Assembly (NCBI GenBank): GCA_050733935.1
Contig: JBOHUC010000007.1
Location: 1-26,915 of the forward strand
From: JBOHUC01 sp050733935
Lineage (GTDB): Bacteria; Eisenbacteria; RBG-16-71-46; DASYSL01
Direction: 5' to 3'
DNA: 26,915 nt
Under the pieces are notes generated by a model. The model saw only the letters and a list, made by a program, of their open reading frames with translations, did not search any database and was not told the DNA's origin. This document shows, in pieces, positions 20,904 through 26,915 of the stretch. How positions within the stretch are numbered: position 1 is the first letter of the stretch; every line of letters begins with the position of its first letter. The position numbers and the translations under genes are program-made.

Positions 20904-21932
20904 GTGAGAACGATCTCGACCGCGAGTCTCGTTTCAGTCCTTTCAGCCCTATCAGCCCTTGGAGTGTTGCTCATGGGTCTTCCTGAGACGGGACTCGCGC
21001 ATCCGCCGCACCCGTCGACGTTCTCGATCGTGGCGGCGGATCCGGCGGCCGGCGAAGTCGGAGTCGCGGTCGCAAGCCGCTTCTTCGCCGTCGGCACCGT
21101 CGTCCCGCATGCGACGGCCGATGTGGGCGCGGTCGCAACCCAGTCGTACGCCAACACGACTTATGGTCCACGTGGACTTGCGCTCCTCGCGGCCGGGAAG
21201 AATCCAAAAGAAACGCTCGAGGCGTTGCTCGGTCCGGACGAGGGTCGTGATCGCCGTCAGGTCGGCATCGTCGCGGCGGACGGGCGATCGGTGACCTACA
21301 CGGGCAAGGGTTGTAATGCGTGGGCGGGCGGACGCTCGGGCCCGAACTACGCAGTGCAGGGGAACATCCTGACCGGCGAGCCGGTCGTTCTCGCGATGGA
21401 GAAGAGCTTTCTCGCGACGGCGACATCCGGCAAGCCGCTCGCCGAGCGCCTGTATCTCGCGCTCGAGGCCGGCGACGCGGCGGGCGGGGACAGCCGCGGA
21501 CGCCAGTCGGCGGCCCTTCTGGTGGTGCGCGACAGCGCGGGCTATAACGGGTTCACCGACCGCGCCATCGACATTCGCGTCGACGATCACGCGACTCCGT
21601 TTCAGGAGCTGCGACGGATCCTCGACCTCGCGCTCGTGAACGACCTGTGGAATCGGGGCTGGAACGAGTTCATGGCGAAGCGCTTCGACGACGCGCGCAC
21701 GTGGCAGGAGAAGACGGCCACACTGGCCGAGAAGACTCCCGGCATGCTCCCCGAAGTGCTCTACGACCTCGCCGTGATCCGGCTCGCGGACGGTGACCGT
21801 CCGGGTGCGGTGTCGGCGATCGAGCGCTCGATCCAGCTCAATCCCAAGCTCCGGGCCTCGGCCCTCAAGGATTCGGATCTCGAGGGGATGCGCGCCGAGA
21901 TCGAGAAGCTGCCGGCACCCAAGGCGCCCTAG
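20904..21932 (+). CDS. Exported DUF1028 protein with C-terminal TPR-like repeats
   Basis: The 342-residue product starts with GTG and a signal peptide (hydrophobic about 8-30); GGAGG lies six bases upstream. The DUF1028 domain covers about residues 38-235, with TFSIVAADPAAGEVGVAVAS, VGAVATQSYAN and YGPRGLALLAAGKNPKE. The family is thought to have an Ntn-hydrolase-like fold and occurs as part of some peptidase-related loci; its reaction is not established. The C-terminus (about 245-335) contains TPR-like helices (WNEFMAKRFDDARTWQEKTA; DLAVIRLADGDRPGAVSAIE). It lies 21 bp after the DUF885 gene, and the two are likely co-expressed. The stop codon is embedded in a GGCGCCC repeat. Confidence 0.85.
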   Translation: MRTISTASLVSVLSALSALGVLLMGLPETGLAHPPHPSTFSIVAADPAAGEVGVAVASRFFAVGTVVPHATADVGAVATQSYANTTYGPRGLALLAAGKNPKETLEALLGPDEGRDRRQVGIVAADGRSVTYTGKGCNAWAGGRSGPNYAVQGNILTGEPVVLAMEKSFLATATSGKPLAERLYLALEAGDAAGGDSRGRQSAALLVVRDSAGYNGFTDRAIDIRVDDHATPFQELRRILDLALVNDLWNRGWNEFMAKRFDDARTWQEKTATLAEKTPGMLPEVLYDLAVIRLADGDRPGAVSAIERSIQLNPKLRASALKDSDLEGMRAEIEKLPAPKAP

Positions 21933-21950
21933 GCGCCCTCGCGGCGCCCT
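21923..21950 (+). repeat. Three GGCGCCC(T) copies around the DUF1028 stop codon
   Basis: GGCGCCCT occurs at 21923, 21932 and 21943. The first two can form a six-base-pair GGCGCC stem with the three-base loop CTA, which includes the first bases of the TAG stop. No T-run follows. Compare the pair at 501-517. Confidence 0.6.
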
Positions 21951-22087
21951 GGCGGCGGGCGTTCCGGCCGGTCTGCCGACCCGCCGACCCGGCGTTGTCC
22001 GCGTACCCCGTAGCGTGTTGCCCACAGGTCCGTTGAGAAGTTGTCCACTGGAGCGTAGGAAATTCACACCCGGGTGCAGGGCCCGTC

Positions 22088-22096
22088 TGGTATCCT
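22088..22096 (+). promoter_or_regulatory. Extended -10 element before the receiver-like gene
   Basis: TGGTATCCT matches an extended -10 (TGNTATNNT). No good -35 lies 16-18 bases upstream; a perfect 10-bp palindrome CACCCGGGTG (22067-22076) occupies that position and could be an operator. Transcription would start near 22103, about 66 bases before the gene. Confidence 0.35.
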
Positions 22097-22168
22097 CTTT
22101 GCGTTGTATCCCCTTCCGAGACGCCCGCCCCGTGAGGAAGACGTGCTGACGGCTTGGAGGATCCCCTG

Positions 22169-22657
22169 GTGGCCATCATCAAGCTTCCGCTTCCCATCCT
22201 TGCGTTGGGCGGGTTCAGGCTGAGGCGATCCGGAGGAGGGAAGGACGCCCCGGGGCGCACCGAAGGCTCCCGGGCGGCCCGCGAACCCCTGCCCCCTCTC
22301 CTGGTCGTCGAAGGCCACCCCGACCCGAGCCTCCGCCAGGTCATCGACCGCGTTGCTCTCGAGCTCCGAGCGACCGTCTGCCCTCTGGAAGACGTCCGCG
22401 TGCTCGCCGGCGACCCCGACCTCCAGTCCGTCGTCGGCCTCATCCTGACCCGTCCCCGCAATCCGCGAGAGCTGCTCGAGGCGCTCCTCGCCGGTCGACG
22501 CCTCGTGCCCGACCGTCCGGTTGCCGTGCTCGCGCCCCAGCCGACCTCGGTCGCCATGGCCGAGGCGATCCCGCTCGACCCGGCGTTCATCACGCCTCCG
22601 GTGACCGTCGAGCGACTCCTGTTCGCGTTCGGAGAAGCATCGTCGGACTCGCGCTAG
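22169..22657 (+). CDS. Small protein resembling a degenerate response-regulator receiver domain
   Basis: The 162-residue product has no family I recognise with certainty. Residues about 42-155 follow the alternation of a CheY-like receiver: LLVVEG (strand 1, ending at E48 instead of the Asp pair), VVGLILTRPR (strand 3, T94 where the phospho-acceptor Asp is expected), PVAVLAPQPT (strand 4, without the Thr/Ser) and ITPPVTVERLLFAF (strand 5, Pro where the conserved Lys-Pro is expected). If this reading is right, it cannot be phosphorylated in the normal way and would act as a pseudo-receiver. The first 40 residues are basic, Gly- and Arg-rich, with a short hydrophobic start. GTG at 22169 follows GGAGG by eight bases; TTG at 22154 is an alternative. 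It lies alone between the DUF1028 gene and speA. The existence of the gene is well supported; the fold is an inference. Confidence 0.6.
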   Translation: MAIIKLPLPILALGGFRLRRSGGGKDAPGRTEGSRAAREPLPPLLVVEGHPDPSLRQVIDRVALELRATVCPLEDVRVLAGDPDLQSVVGLILTRPRNPRELLEALLAGRRLVPDRPVAVLAPQPTSVAMAEAIPLDPAFITPPVTVERLLFAFGEASSDSR

Positions 22658-22663
22658 CTTCCG

Positions 22664-22690
22664 GCCGGCCGCTTCCCGCCCGCGGCCGGC
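22664..22690 (+). terminator. GC-rich hairpin after the receiver-like gene
   Basis: GCCGGCCGC and GCGGCCGGC form a perfect nine-base-pair stem with a nine-base loop, starting seven bases after the stop codon. The following bases (TTGTGACTT) are only mildly T-rich. Confidence 0.5.
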
Positions 22691-22724
22691 TTGTGACTTC
22701 CCTCCACTCGCATCGATTTTTCGG

Positions 22725-22753
22725 TTTGATCAGAGGCGCTTTGATCCGATGAT
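22725..22753 (+). promoter_or_regulatory. Possible speA promoter or operator region
   Basis: TTTGATC occurs twice (22725-22731 and 22740-22746), and GATCA/TGATC form an inverted repeat across 22728-22746. TTGATC (22726-22731), 16 bases and GATGAT (22748-22753) would make a modest promoter with a leader of about 70 bases before speA. The evidence is weak. Confidence 0.3.
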
Positions 22754-22830
22754 CGCGCGGGCGCCACCCACGACCGCCCACGATCGCCGTTGCCGCCCTG
22801 CTTGCCGACCTCCGCTCCCAGGAGAACCGA

Positions 22831-24882
22831 GTGAACGAGATCCGTGCCTGGACGATTCGCGACGCCGCTGAGACCTACAACGTGAACGCCTGGGGGGGCG
22901 GATACTTCCGGATCAACGACGCGGGGCACATTCAAGTCACACCCGAAGGTCCCGAGGGGCCGGGCGTCGATCTCTACGACCTCGTGCTCGACCTCGAGAA
23001 GCGCGGGCTCGGCCTGCCGCTGTTGATTCGATTCTCGGACATACTCAATAGCCGGGTAAAAACACTCTGTGAGTGCTTCAACAACGCGATCCGTGAGTAC
23101 GGTTTCAATGGCCAGTACCGCGGCGTGTTCCCGATCAAGGTGAACCAGCAGCATCACGTGGTCGAAGAGCTCGTGCGCTACGGGAGGCCGTACAACCTGG
23201 GTCTCGAAGCGGGCTCGAAGCCCGAGCTCCTGGTCGCGCTCGCGCTCCAGGACAATCCCGACGCGCTGCTCATCCTGAACGGCTACAAGGACGAGGAGTA
23301 CGTCGAGACGGCGATGCTCGCGCAGCGGCTCGGCCGCTATCCAATCATCGTGGTCGACCGCTTCCGCGAGCTCGACCTCATCATCCAGACCTCGAAGCGC
23401 CTCGGAATCCGGCCGCACATCGGCGTGCGCGTCAAGCTCAACGCGAAGGGCGCGGGCAAGTGGAGCGAGTCGACCGGCGACCGCTCGAAGTTCGGGCTCA
23501 CCGCGACCGAGCTCATCCAGCTCACGGAGCGCCTGCGCGAGGAGGGGATGATCGATTGTCTCGAGCTCGTACACTTCCACATCGGATCCCAGATCAGCGC
23601 GATTCGCGCGATCAAGGAGTCGATGCGCGAGGCGATGCGGTTCTACGTCGAGCTCGCAGGCGCCGGCGCGGGCCTGCGCTTCATCGACGTGGGCGGCGGA
23701 CTCGGGGTCGACTACGACGGCTCGCAGACCAACTGGGCGTCCTCCACCAACTACTCGGTGCAGGAGTACGCGAACGACATCGTCGCGGCCGTGCTCGACG
23801 CCTGCAATGAGCGCGGGCTGCCCCACCCCCACATCGTGTCCGAGTCGGGGCGCGCCCTGGTCGCGCACCACTCGGTGCTCGTGTTCAACATCCTCGACGT
23901 GAACGAGGTGCTGAGCGGACAGGCGATCCCGCCGCCCGTCGCCAAAGACGAGCACCCGGTGATCCAGAGCCTCGCCGAGACGTGGCGCGGCATCACCCGC
24001 AAGAACTTCCAGGAGGCGTATCACGACGCGCTCCAGCTCAAGGACGAGGCCACGAGCCTGTTCAACCTGGGCTACCTCGATCTCCAGCAGCGCGCCCGCG
24101 TCGAGCAGCTGTTCTGGGGATCGTGCGACTCGATCGTGAAGATCATTCGCGAGCTCGAGTACGTGCCCGATGATCTCGAGGGATTGCAGAAGGGTCTCGC
24201 GGATACGTACTTCGGGAACTTTTCGGTCTTTCAATCCGCGCCCGATCACTGGGCCGTGAAGCAGCTCTTCCCCGTCGTGCCGCTCCATCGGCTGAACGAG
24301 CGGCCGACCCGGCGCGGCGTGTTCGCCGACCTCACGTGCGACTCCGACGGAAAGATGGATCGCTTCATCGACCTGCGCGACGTGAAGACCTCGCTCGAGC
24401 TCCATCCCTGGAACGGCCAGCCCTACTACATGGGTGTATTCCTCGTCGGCGCCTACCAGGAGATCCTGGGCGACCTCCACAATCTCTTCGGCGACACGAA
24501 CGCGATTCACGTGCGGGTCGAGAAGGACGGCTACTTCATCGATCACGTGGTCGAGGGCGACTCGGTCACCGAGGTGCTCGGCTACGTGCAGTACGACCGC
24601 GCCGACCTCGTCCGTCGCGTGCGCCGGGCGAGCGAGGATGCGCTCCGGCGGCGCGAGATCTCGTTCGAGGAGTCGGCCCTCCTGCTGCGCCGCTTCGAGG
24701 AAGGTCTCTCCGGCTACACGTACCTCGAGGAGGACACCACGAACCTCACACCCATGCCCTCGAGCAGCGGGGCTTCCGGATTCTCCGTGCCGCCGGCGGC
24801 GAACGGCTCGCCGTCGCCGCCTGAATCGCCGGCACACCGGGACCCCTCCGGCACCGGCACCGCGCGGGCCCGTGGCCGCTGA
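22831..24882 (+). CDS. speA: Biosynthetic arginine decarboxylase (PLP-dependent)
   Basis: SpeA converts arginine to agmatine, the first step of the agmatine route to putrescine and spermidine. The 683-residue product has the PLP lysine in RGVFPIKVNQQ (K103), HFHIGSQI (248-255), the phosphate-binding glycines DVGGGLGVDYDG (286-297), and the catalytic-cysteine motif LTCDSDG (C503). The opening AWTIRDAAETYNVNAWG is typical of SpeA. The start is GTG at 22831, with GGAG six bases upstream. It is about 25 residues longer than Escherichia coli SpeA because of a C-terminal Pro/Ser/Gly-rich tail after about residue 640, likely disordered. A run of AT-ending codons occurs at about 23023-23080. The following GreA-like gene starts 4 bp after the stop, so the two may form one transcript. 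Confidence 0.96.
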   Translation: MNEIRAWTIRDAAETYNVNAWGGGYFRINDAGHIQVTPEGPEGPGVDLYDLVLDLEKRGLGLPLLIRFSDILNSRVKTLCECFNNAIREYGFNGQYRGVFPIKVNQQHHVVEELVRYGRPYNLGLEAGSKPELLVALALQDNPDALLILNGYKDEEYVETAMLAQRLGRYPIIVVDRFRELDLIIQTSKRLGIRPHIGVRVKLNAKGAGKWSESTGDRSKFGLTATELIQLTERLREEGMIDCLELVHFHIGSQISAIRAIKESMREAMRFYVELAGAGAGLRFIDVGGGLGVDYDGSQTNWASSTNYSVQEYANDIVAAVLDACNERGLPHPHIVSESGRALVAHHSVLVFNILDVNEVLSGQAIPPPVAKDEHPVIQSLAETWRGITRKNFQEAYHDALQLKDEATSLFNLGYLDLQQRARVEQLFWGSCDSIVKIIRELEYVPDDLEGLQKGLADTYFGNFSVFQSAPDHWAVKQLFPVVPLHRLNERPTRRGVFADLTCDSDGKMDRFIDLRDVKTSLELHPWNGQPYYMGVFLVGAYQEILGDLHNLFGDTNAIHVRVEKDGYFIDHVVEGDSVTEVLGYVQYDRADLVRRVRRASEDALRRREISFEESALLLRRFEEGLSGYTYLEEDTTNLTPMPSSSGASGFSVPPAANGSPSPPESPAHRDPSGTGTARARGR

Positions 24883-24886
24883 GGAG

Positions 24887-26915
24887 ATGGCTTCCGGCTC
24901 TTCCCCGGGCGCTGCGCACCTTTCTCCCGAGCTCGAACGCGAAGTTCAGGCTTTTCTGACCGGCCGCGCGGCCGTTCCCGTGCCCGAGTCCGCACTCGCG
25001 CTCGCGGATCGCCTGTTCCAGGCCGGAGCGTGGGACGCGCTCCACGCGGTCGCGAGCGTGGCGATCGATCGCTCCGCCGACGCGGACGCCGAGACCGAGA
25101 TCTCGCCCCGCTGGCCCCGTTTTCTCCTGCGTGCCGCGGACGAGCGCGGAAACTCCGACGACCTTTCGCGCGCGCTCGCGACGGCGCACCAGCTCCTGCC
25201 GCGCGACGCCTCGATCGCGCTCCGCCATGCCGCGCAGCTCGAAGTCGAGGGCGATCGGGCCGAGGCCCTCGCGGTCGTGGGACAGGCGCTCGATGCCCTC
25301 GCCAAATCGAGCGATCACAAAGCCCTGGACGAGATCCTCGTCAAGTTGCTCGAGGCCGGCGACCCGGACCGGCTCGCGGTTGCGCTGCCGACGCTGGGCG
25401 GGCTCCTCAGGAAGGGCGAGCTCGAGCGCATCCTGCCGTTTCTCGATCTCGCGCAGGAGACGATCGTCCACGAGCACGCCCGCGACGTTGCGTGGCGCGA
25501 GCTCACCCGCGCCGCCCGCGAATTGCCGCCCGCATGCGGCGAAGCGCTGCGCGGACATCTCGTCCGGCTCGCGCGCGCCCGCTTCGGCCCTGCGGCGCCG
25601 GTCCTGCTCGCCGCGTCGGGCCTCGAGCCCAAGGCCGGGCCACCGGCCGAGGCCGTCGCGCGTCTCGAGGATCTTGCGGTGCGGGCACCCGGCACCTATC
25701 ACGAGCACAACTCCTGGGGGGTGGGCCGGGTCGTGGCCCTCGATCCTGACGCGGTGACGCTCGATTTCCCGAAACGCCCCGGACAGCGCATGTCGCTTAC
25801 GGCCGCGAAGACGGCCCTCACGCCCCTCGGGCCCGATGACGTGCGCGTGCTCGCTTCCTGGCAGCCGGCCGAGCTCGAGCGGCTGCGCAAGGAGGATCCG
25901 GTCAGTCTCGTCGTGCGCGTGCTCGCGGCGCTCAAGCGCGAGGCGGCCGCCCCGGAGATCCGTAAGCTCCTCGTCGGTTGGGGTGCCGTGCCGCAGGCGT
26001 CGTGGACCTCGTTCTGGGCGTCGGCGAAGAAGAAGCTCGTCGACGATCCGCGGGTCGATGCGGCGCACGCGTTCGAGCAGCGTTACGGGCTCGCGAGTGA
26101 AGGCCAGGGCCTCACGCTGCCCGGCTTCCCGCGTCACGAGCCGCCCCGCCGGGCGATGGCGCTTCTCAAGCGCGTGCTCGGCCAGCATGCCGAGTCGCGC
26201 GCCGCGCTCGCGCGGTCGTGGAGCCCCGGCCTCGTGCGCTGGGCGGAGTCCGGTTCGGTCGAGCTCGCGGACCGCGTGGCGGCGCTCTGCTGGGCAGCTG
26301 AGCTCGACCCCGCGGACGAGGCCGTCGACGCGCGCGGAGTCGAGCTCCTGTCGCATGCCTTCGATCACGCGTTCGACATGGCGGAGCTTCCCGGACCGAT
26401 GGAGCAGCGACGCGCGCTCGACTGGAGCCTGCGCGGACCGGCGTGGGAGAAGGCCGCCCGCTCCGTGCTCTCGTCGCGTCAGGCGGAGCTGCGCGAAGCG
26501 GCATTCCAGGCGATCGAGGAGCGCCACGGCGCGGACGCGCCGCGGCTCTGGACCACGCTCTGGCTCGACGCGGCGAACACGCCGGCGAGCACCCTGACCG
26601 CGATCGAGCACGCCGATCCCAGGCGCAGGCCCGTGCCGTCGCTCGCCGCGGCCGATCCGTGGGCGGCCGTGCGCGGACTCGTGAACCTGCTCGAGACCGT
26701 GGTCGAGGGGACGCCGCTCACCCGGTCCGTGGCACTCCTCGCGCCCGACGGGTGGCTCGCCCAGGCGTGCCGCGCGCATCCGGCGTCCGAGGATCTCGAA
26801 ACGCTGCTCACGCGTCGCTGCCTCATGTGGAAGACGACCGAACGCAATCTCGAGCCGATCGTGTCGTTCGCGCGCGCGGCCGGACTCGACGCGCTCGTGG
26901 CACGGGTCGAGGAGG
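24887..26915 (+). CDS. N-terminal part of a long GreA-type transcription elongation factor (3' end outside window)
   Basis: This open frame continues past the window; 676 codons are visible without a stop. Residues about 15-260 are helical and TPR/HEAT-like. At about 271-325 lies the segment YHEHNSWGVGRVVALD through VTLDFPKRPGQRMSL to ALTPLGPDDVRVL. It matches the domain found in the N-terminal extension of the long GreA proteins of chlamydiae, spirochaetes and FCB-group bacteria. More helical repeats follow to the end. In those relatives the GreA coiled coil and C-terminal domain, which rescue backtracked RNA polymerase by transcript cleavage, come last and would lie outside the window, so the call depends on unseen sequence. 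ATG 24887 has GGAG directly adjacent, closer than ideal; in-frame GTG 24872, overlapping speA, is an alternative. The coding frame is preferred over the antisense frame for its GC-ending codons and family match. Confidence 0.6.
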   Translation, partial: MASGSSPGAAHLSPELEREVQAFLTGRAAVPVPESALALADRLFQAGAWDALHAVASVAIDRSADADAETEISPRWPRFLLRAADERGNSDDLSRALATAHQLLPRDASIALRHAAQLEVEGDRAEALAVVGQALDALAKSSDHKALDEILVKLLEAGDPDRLAVALPTLGGLLRKGELERILPFLDLAQETIVHEHARDVAWRELTRAARELPPACGEALRGHLVRLARARFGPAAPVLLAASGLEPKAGPPAEAVARLEDLAVRAPGTYHEHNSWGVGRVVALDPDAVTLDFPKRPGQRMSLTAAKTALTPLGPDDVRVLASWQPAELERLRKEDPVSLVVRVLAALKREAAAPEIRKLLVGWGAVPQASWTSFWASAKKKLVDDPRVDAAHAFEQRYGLASEGQGLTLPGFPRHEPPRRAMALLKRVLGQHAESRAALARSWSPGLVRWAESGSVELADRVAALCWAAELDPADEAVDARGVELLSHAFDHAFDMAELPGPMEQRRALDWSLRGPAWEKAARSVLSSRQAELREAAFQAIEERHGADAPRLWTTLWLDAANTPASTLTAIEHADPRRRPVPSLAAADPWAAVRGLVNLLETVVEGTPLTRSVALLAPDGWLAQACRAHPASEDLETLLTRRCLMWKTTERNLEPIVSFARAAGLDALVARVEE

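Noticed and set aside
22654..24837. 727-codon open frame on the minus strand
   Set aside because: Antisense to speA, whose active-site motifs are intact on the plus strand; no family similarity was seen.
24746..26779. 677-codon open frame on the minus strand
   Set aside because: Antisense to the GreA-like gene; the plus frame has GC-ending codons and a family match, while this frame is Arg/Glu-rich without motifs.
1..26915. CRISPR arrays, insertion sequences, rRNA genes
   Set aside because: No regularly spaced direct repeats, no transposase motifs with terminal inverted repeats, and no rRNA-like sequence were found.

Overview
The window is a piece of a high-GC bacterial chromosome: codons end overwhelmingly in G or C, and nearly every gene casts long open antisense shadows. 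The large exported protein at 508-3894 ends in a FlgD/T9SS-type C-terminal module, and the HNH, DUF885, DUF1028 and HzsA-like families are all present. This suits an uncultured FCB-group lineage such as Candidatus Eisenbacteria or a Gemmatimonadota relative. The assignment is an inference from gene content; no rRNA or other phylogenetic marker was compared.

Region 1 (1-9343, minus strand) is one co-oriented run, read from right to left: an M50 site-2 protease, trpS, scpA, scpB, a monoheme HzsA-like beta-propeller protein, a 1128-residue secreted propeller/ASH-domain protein, and a 3'-truncated RluB/RsuA-type pseudouridine synthase. Gaps are tiny or overlapping throughout, and a TTGACC-18-TAGTGT promoter sits directly before the first start codon. 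The usual scpA-scpB-rluB neighbourhood is split here by two genes for exported proteins.

Region 2 (9401-13317) holds a polytopic membrane glycosyltransferase on the plus strand, a 364-bp gene-free stretch, a DUF222/HNH-type endonuclease with two copies of a 20-bp palindromic element inside its linker, and, converging on it, a GT2 glycosyltransferase that seems to start at CTG.

Region 3 (13457-18613) holds a GAF-GAF-SpoIIE phosphatase (RsbU type, minus), diverging from a PilB/GspE ATPase that carries a C-terminal double zinc ribbon and a Ser/Gly tail. A ferredoxin/flavodoxin-NADP reductase with its own candidate promoter follows.

Region 4 (18652-22657) begins with divergent tRNA-Ala(GGC) and tRNA-Leu(CAA) genes. 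An exported DUF885 protein and an exported DUF1028-TPR protein follow as a pair, then a small degenerate receiver-like protein.

Region 5 (22664-26915) is speA (arginine decarboxylase), followed after 4 bp by the N-terminal 676 codons of what looks like a long GreA-type elongation factor that runs off the window.

No insertion sequence, CRISPR array, prophage or rRNA was seen. The most notable points are the double zinc ribbon fused to the pilus ATPase, the insertion of exported genes between scpB and rluB, a 16-bp tandem duplication of the scpA start region, the paired palindromes in the HNH gene, a CTG-started GT2 gene, probable leaderless transcripts, and stop codons lying in GGCGCC hairpin loops.
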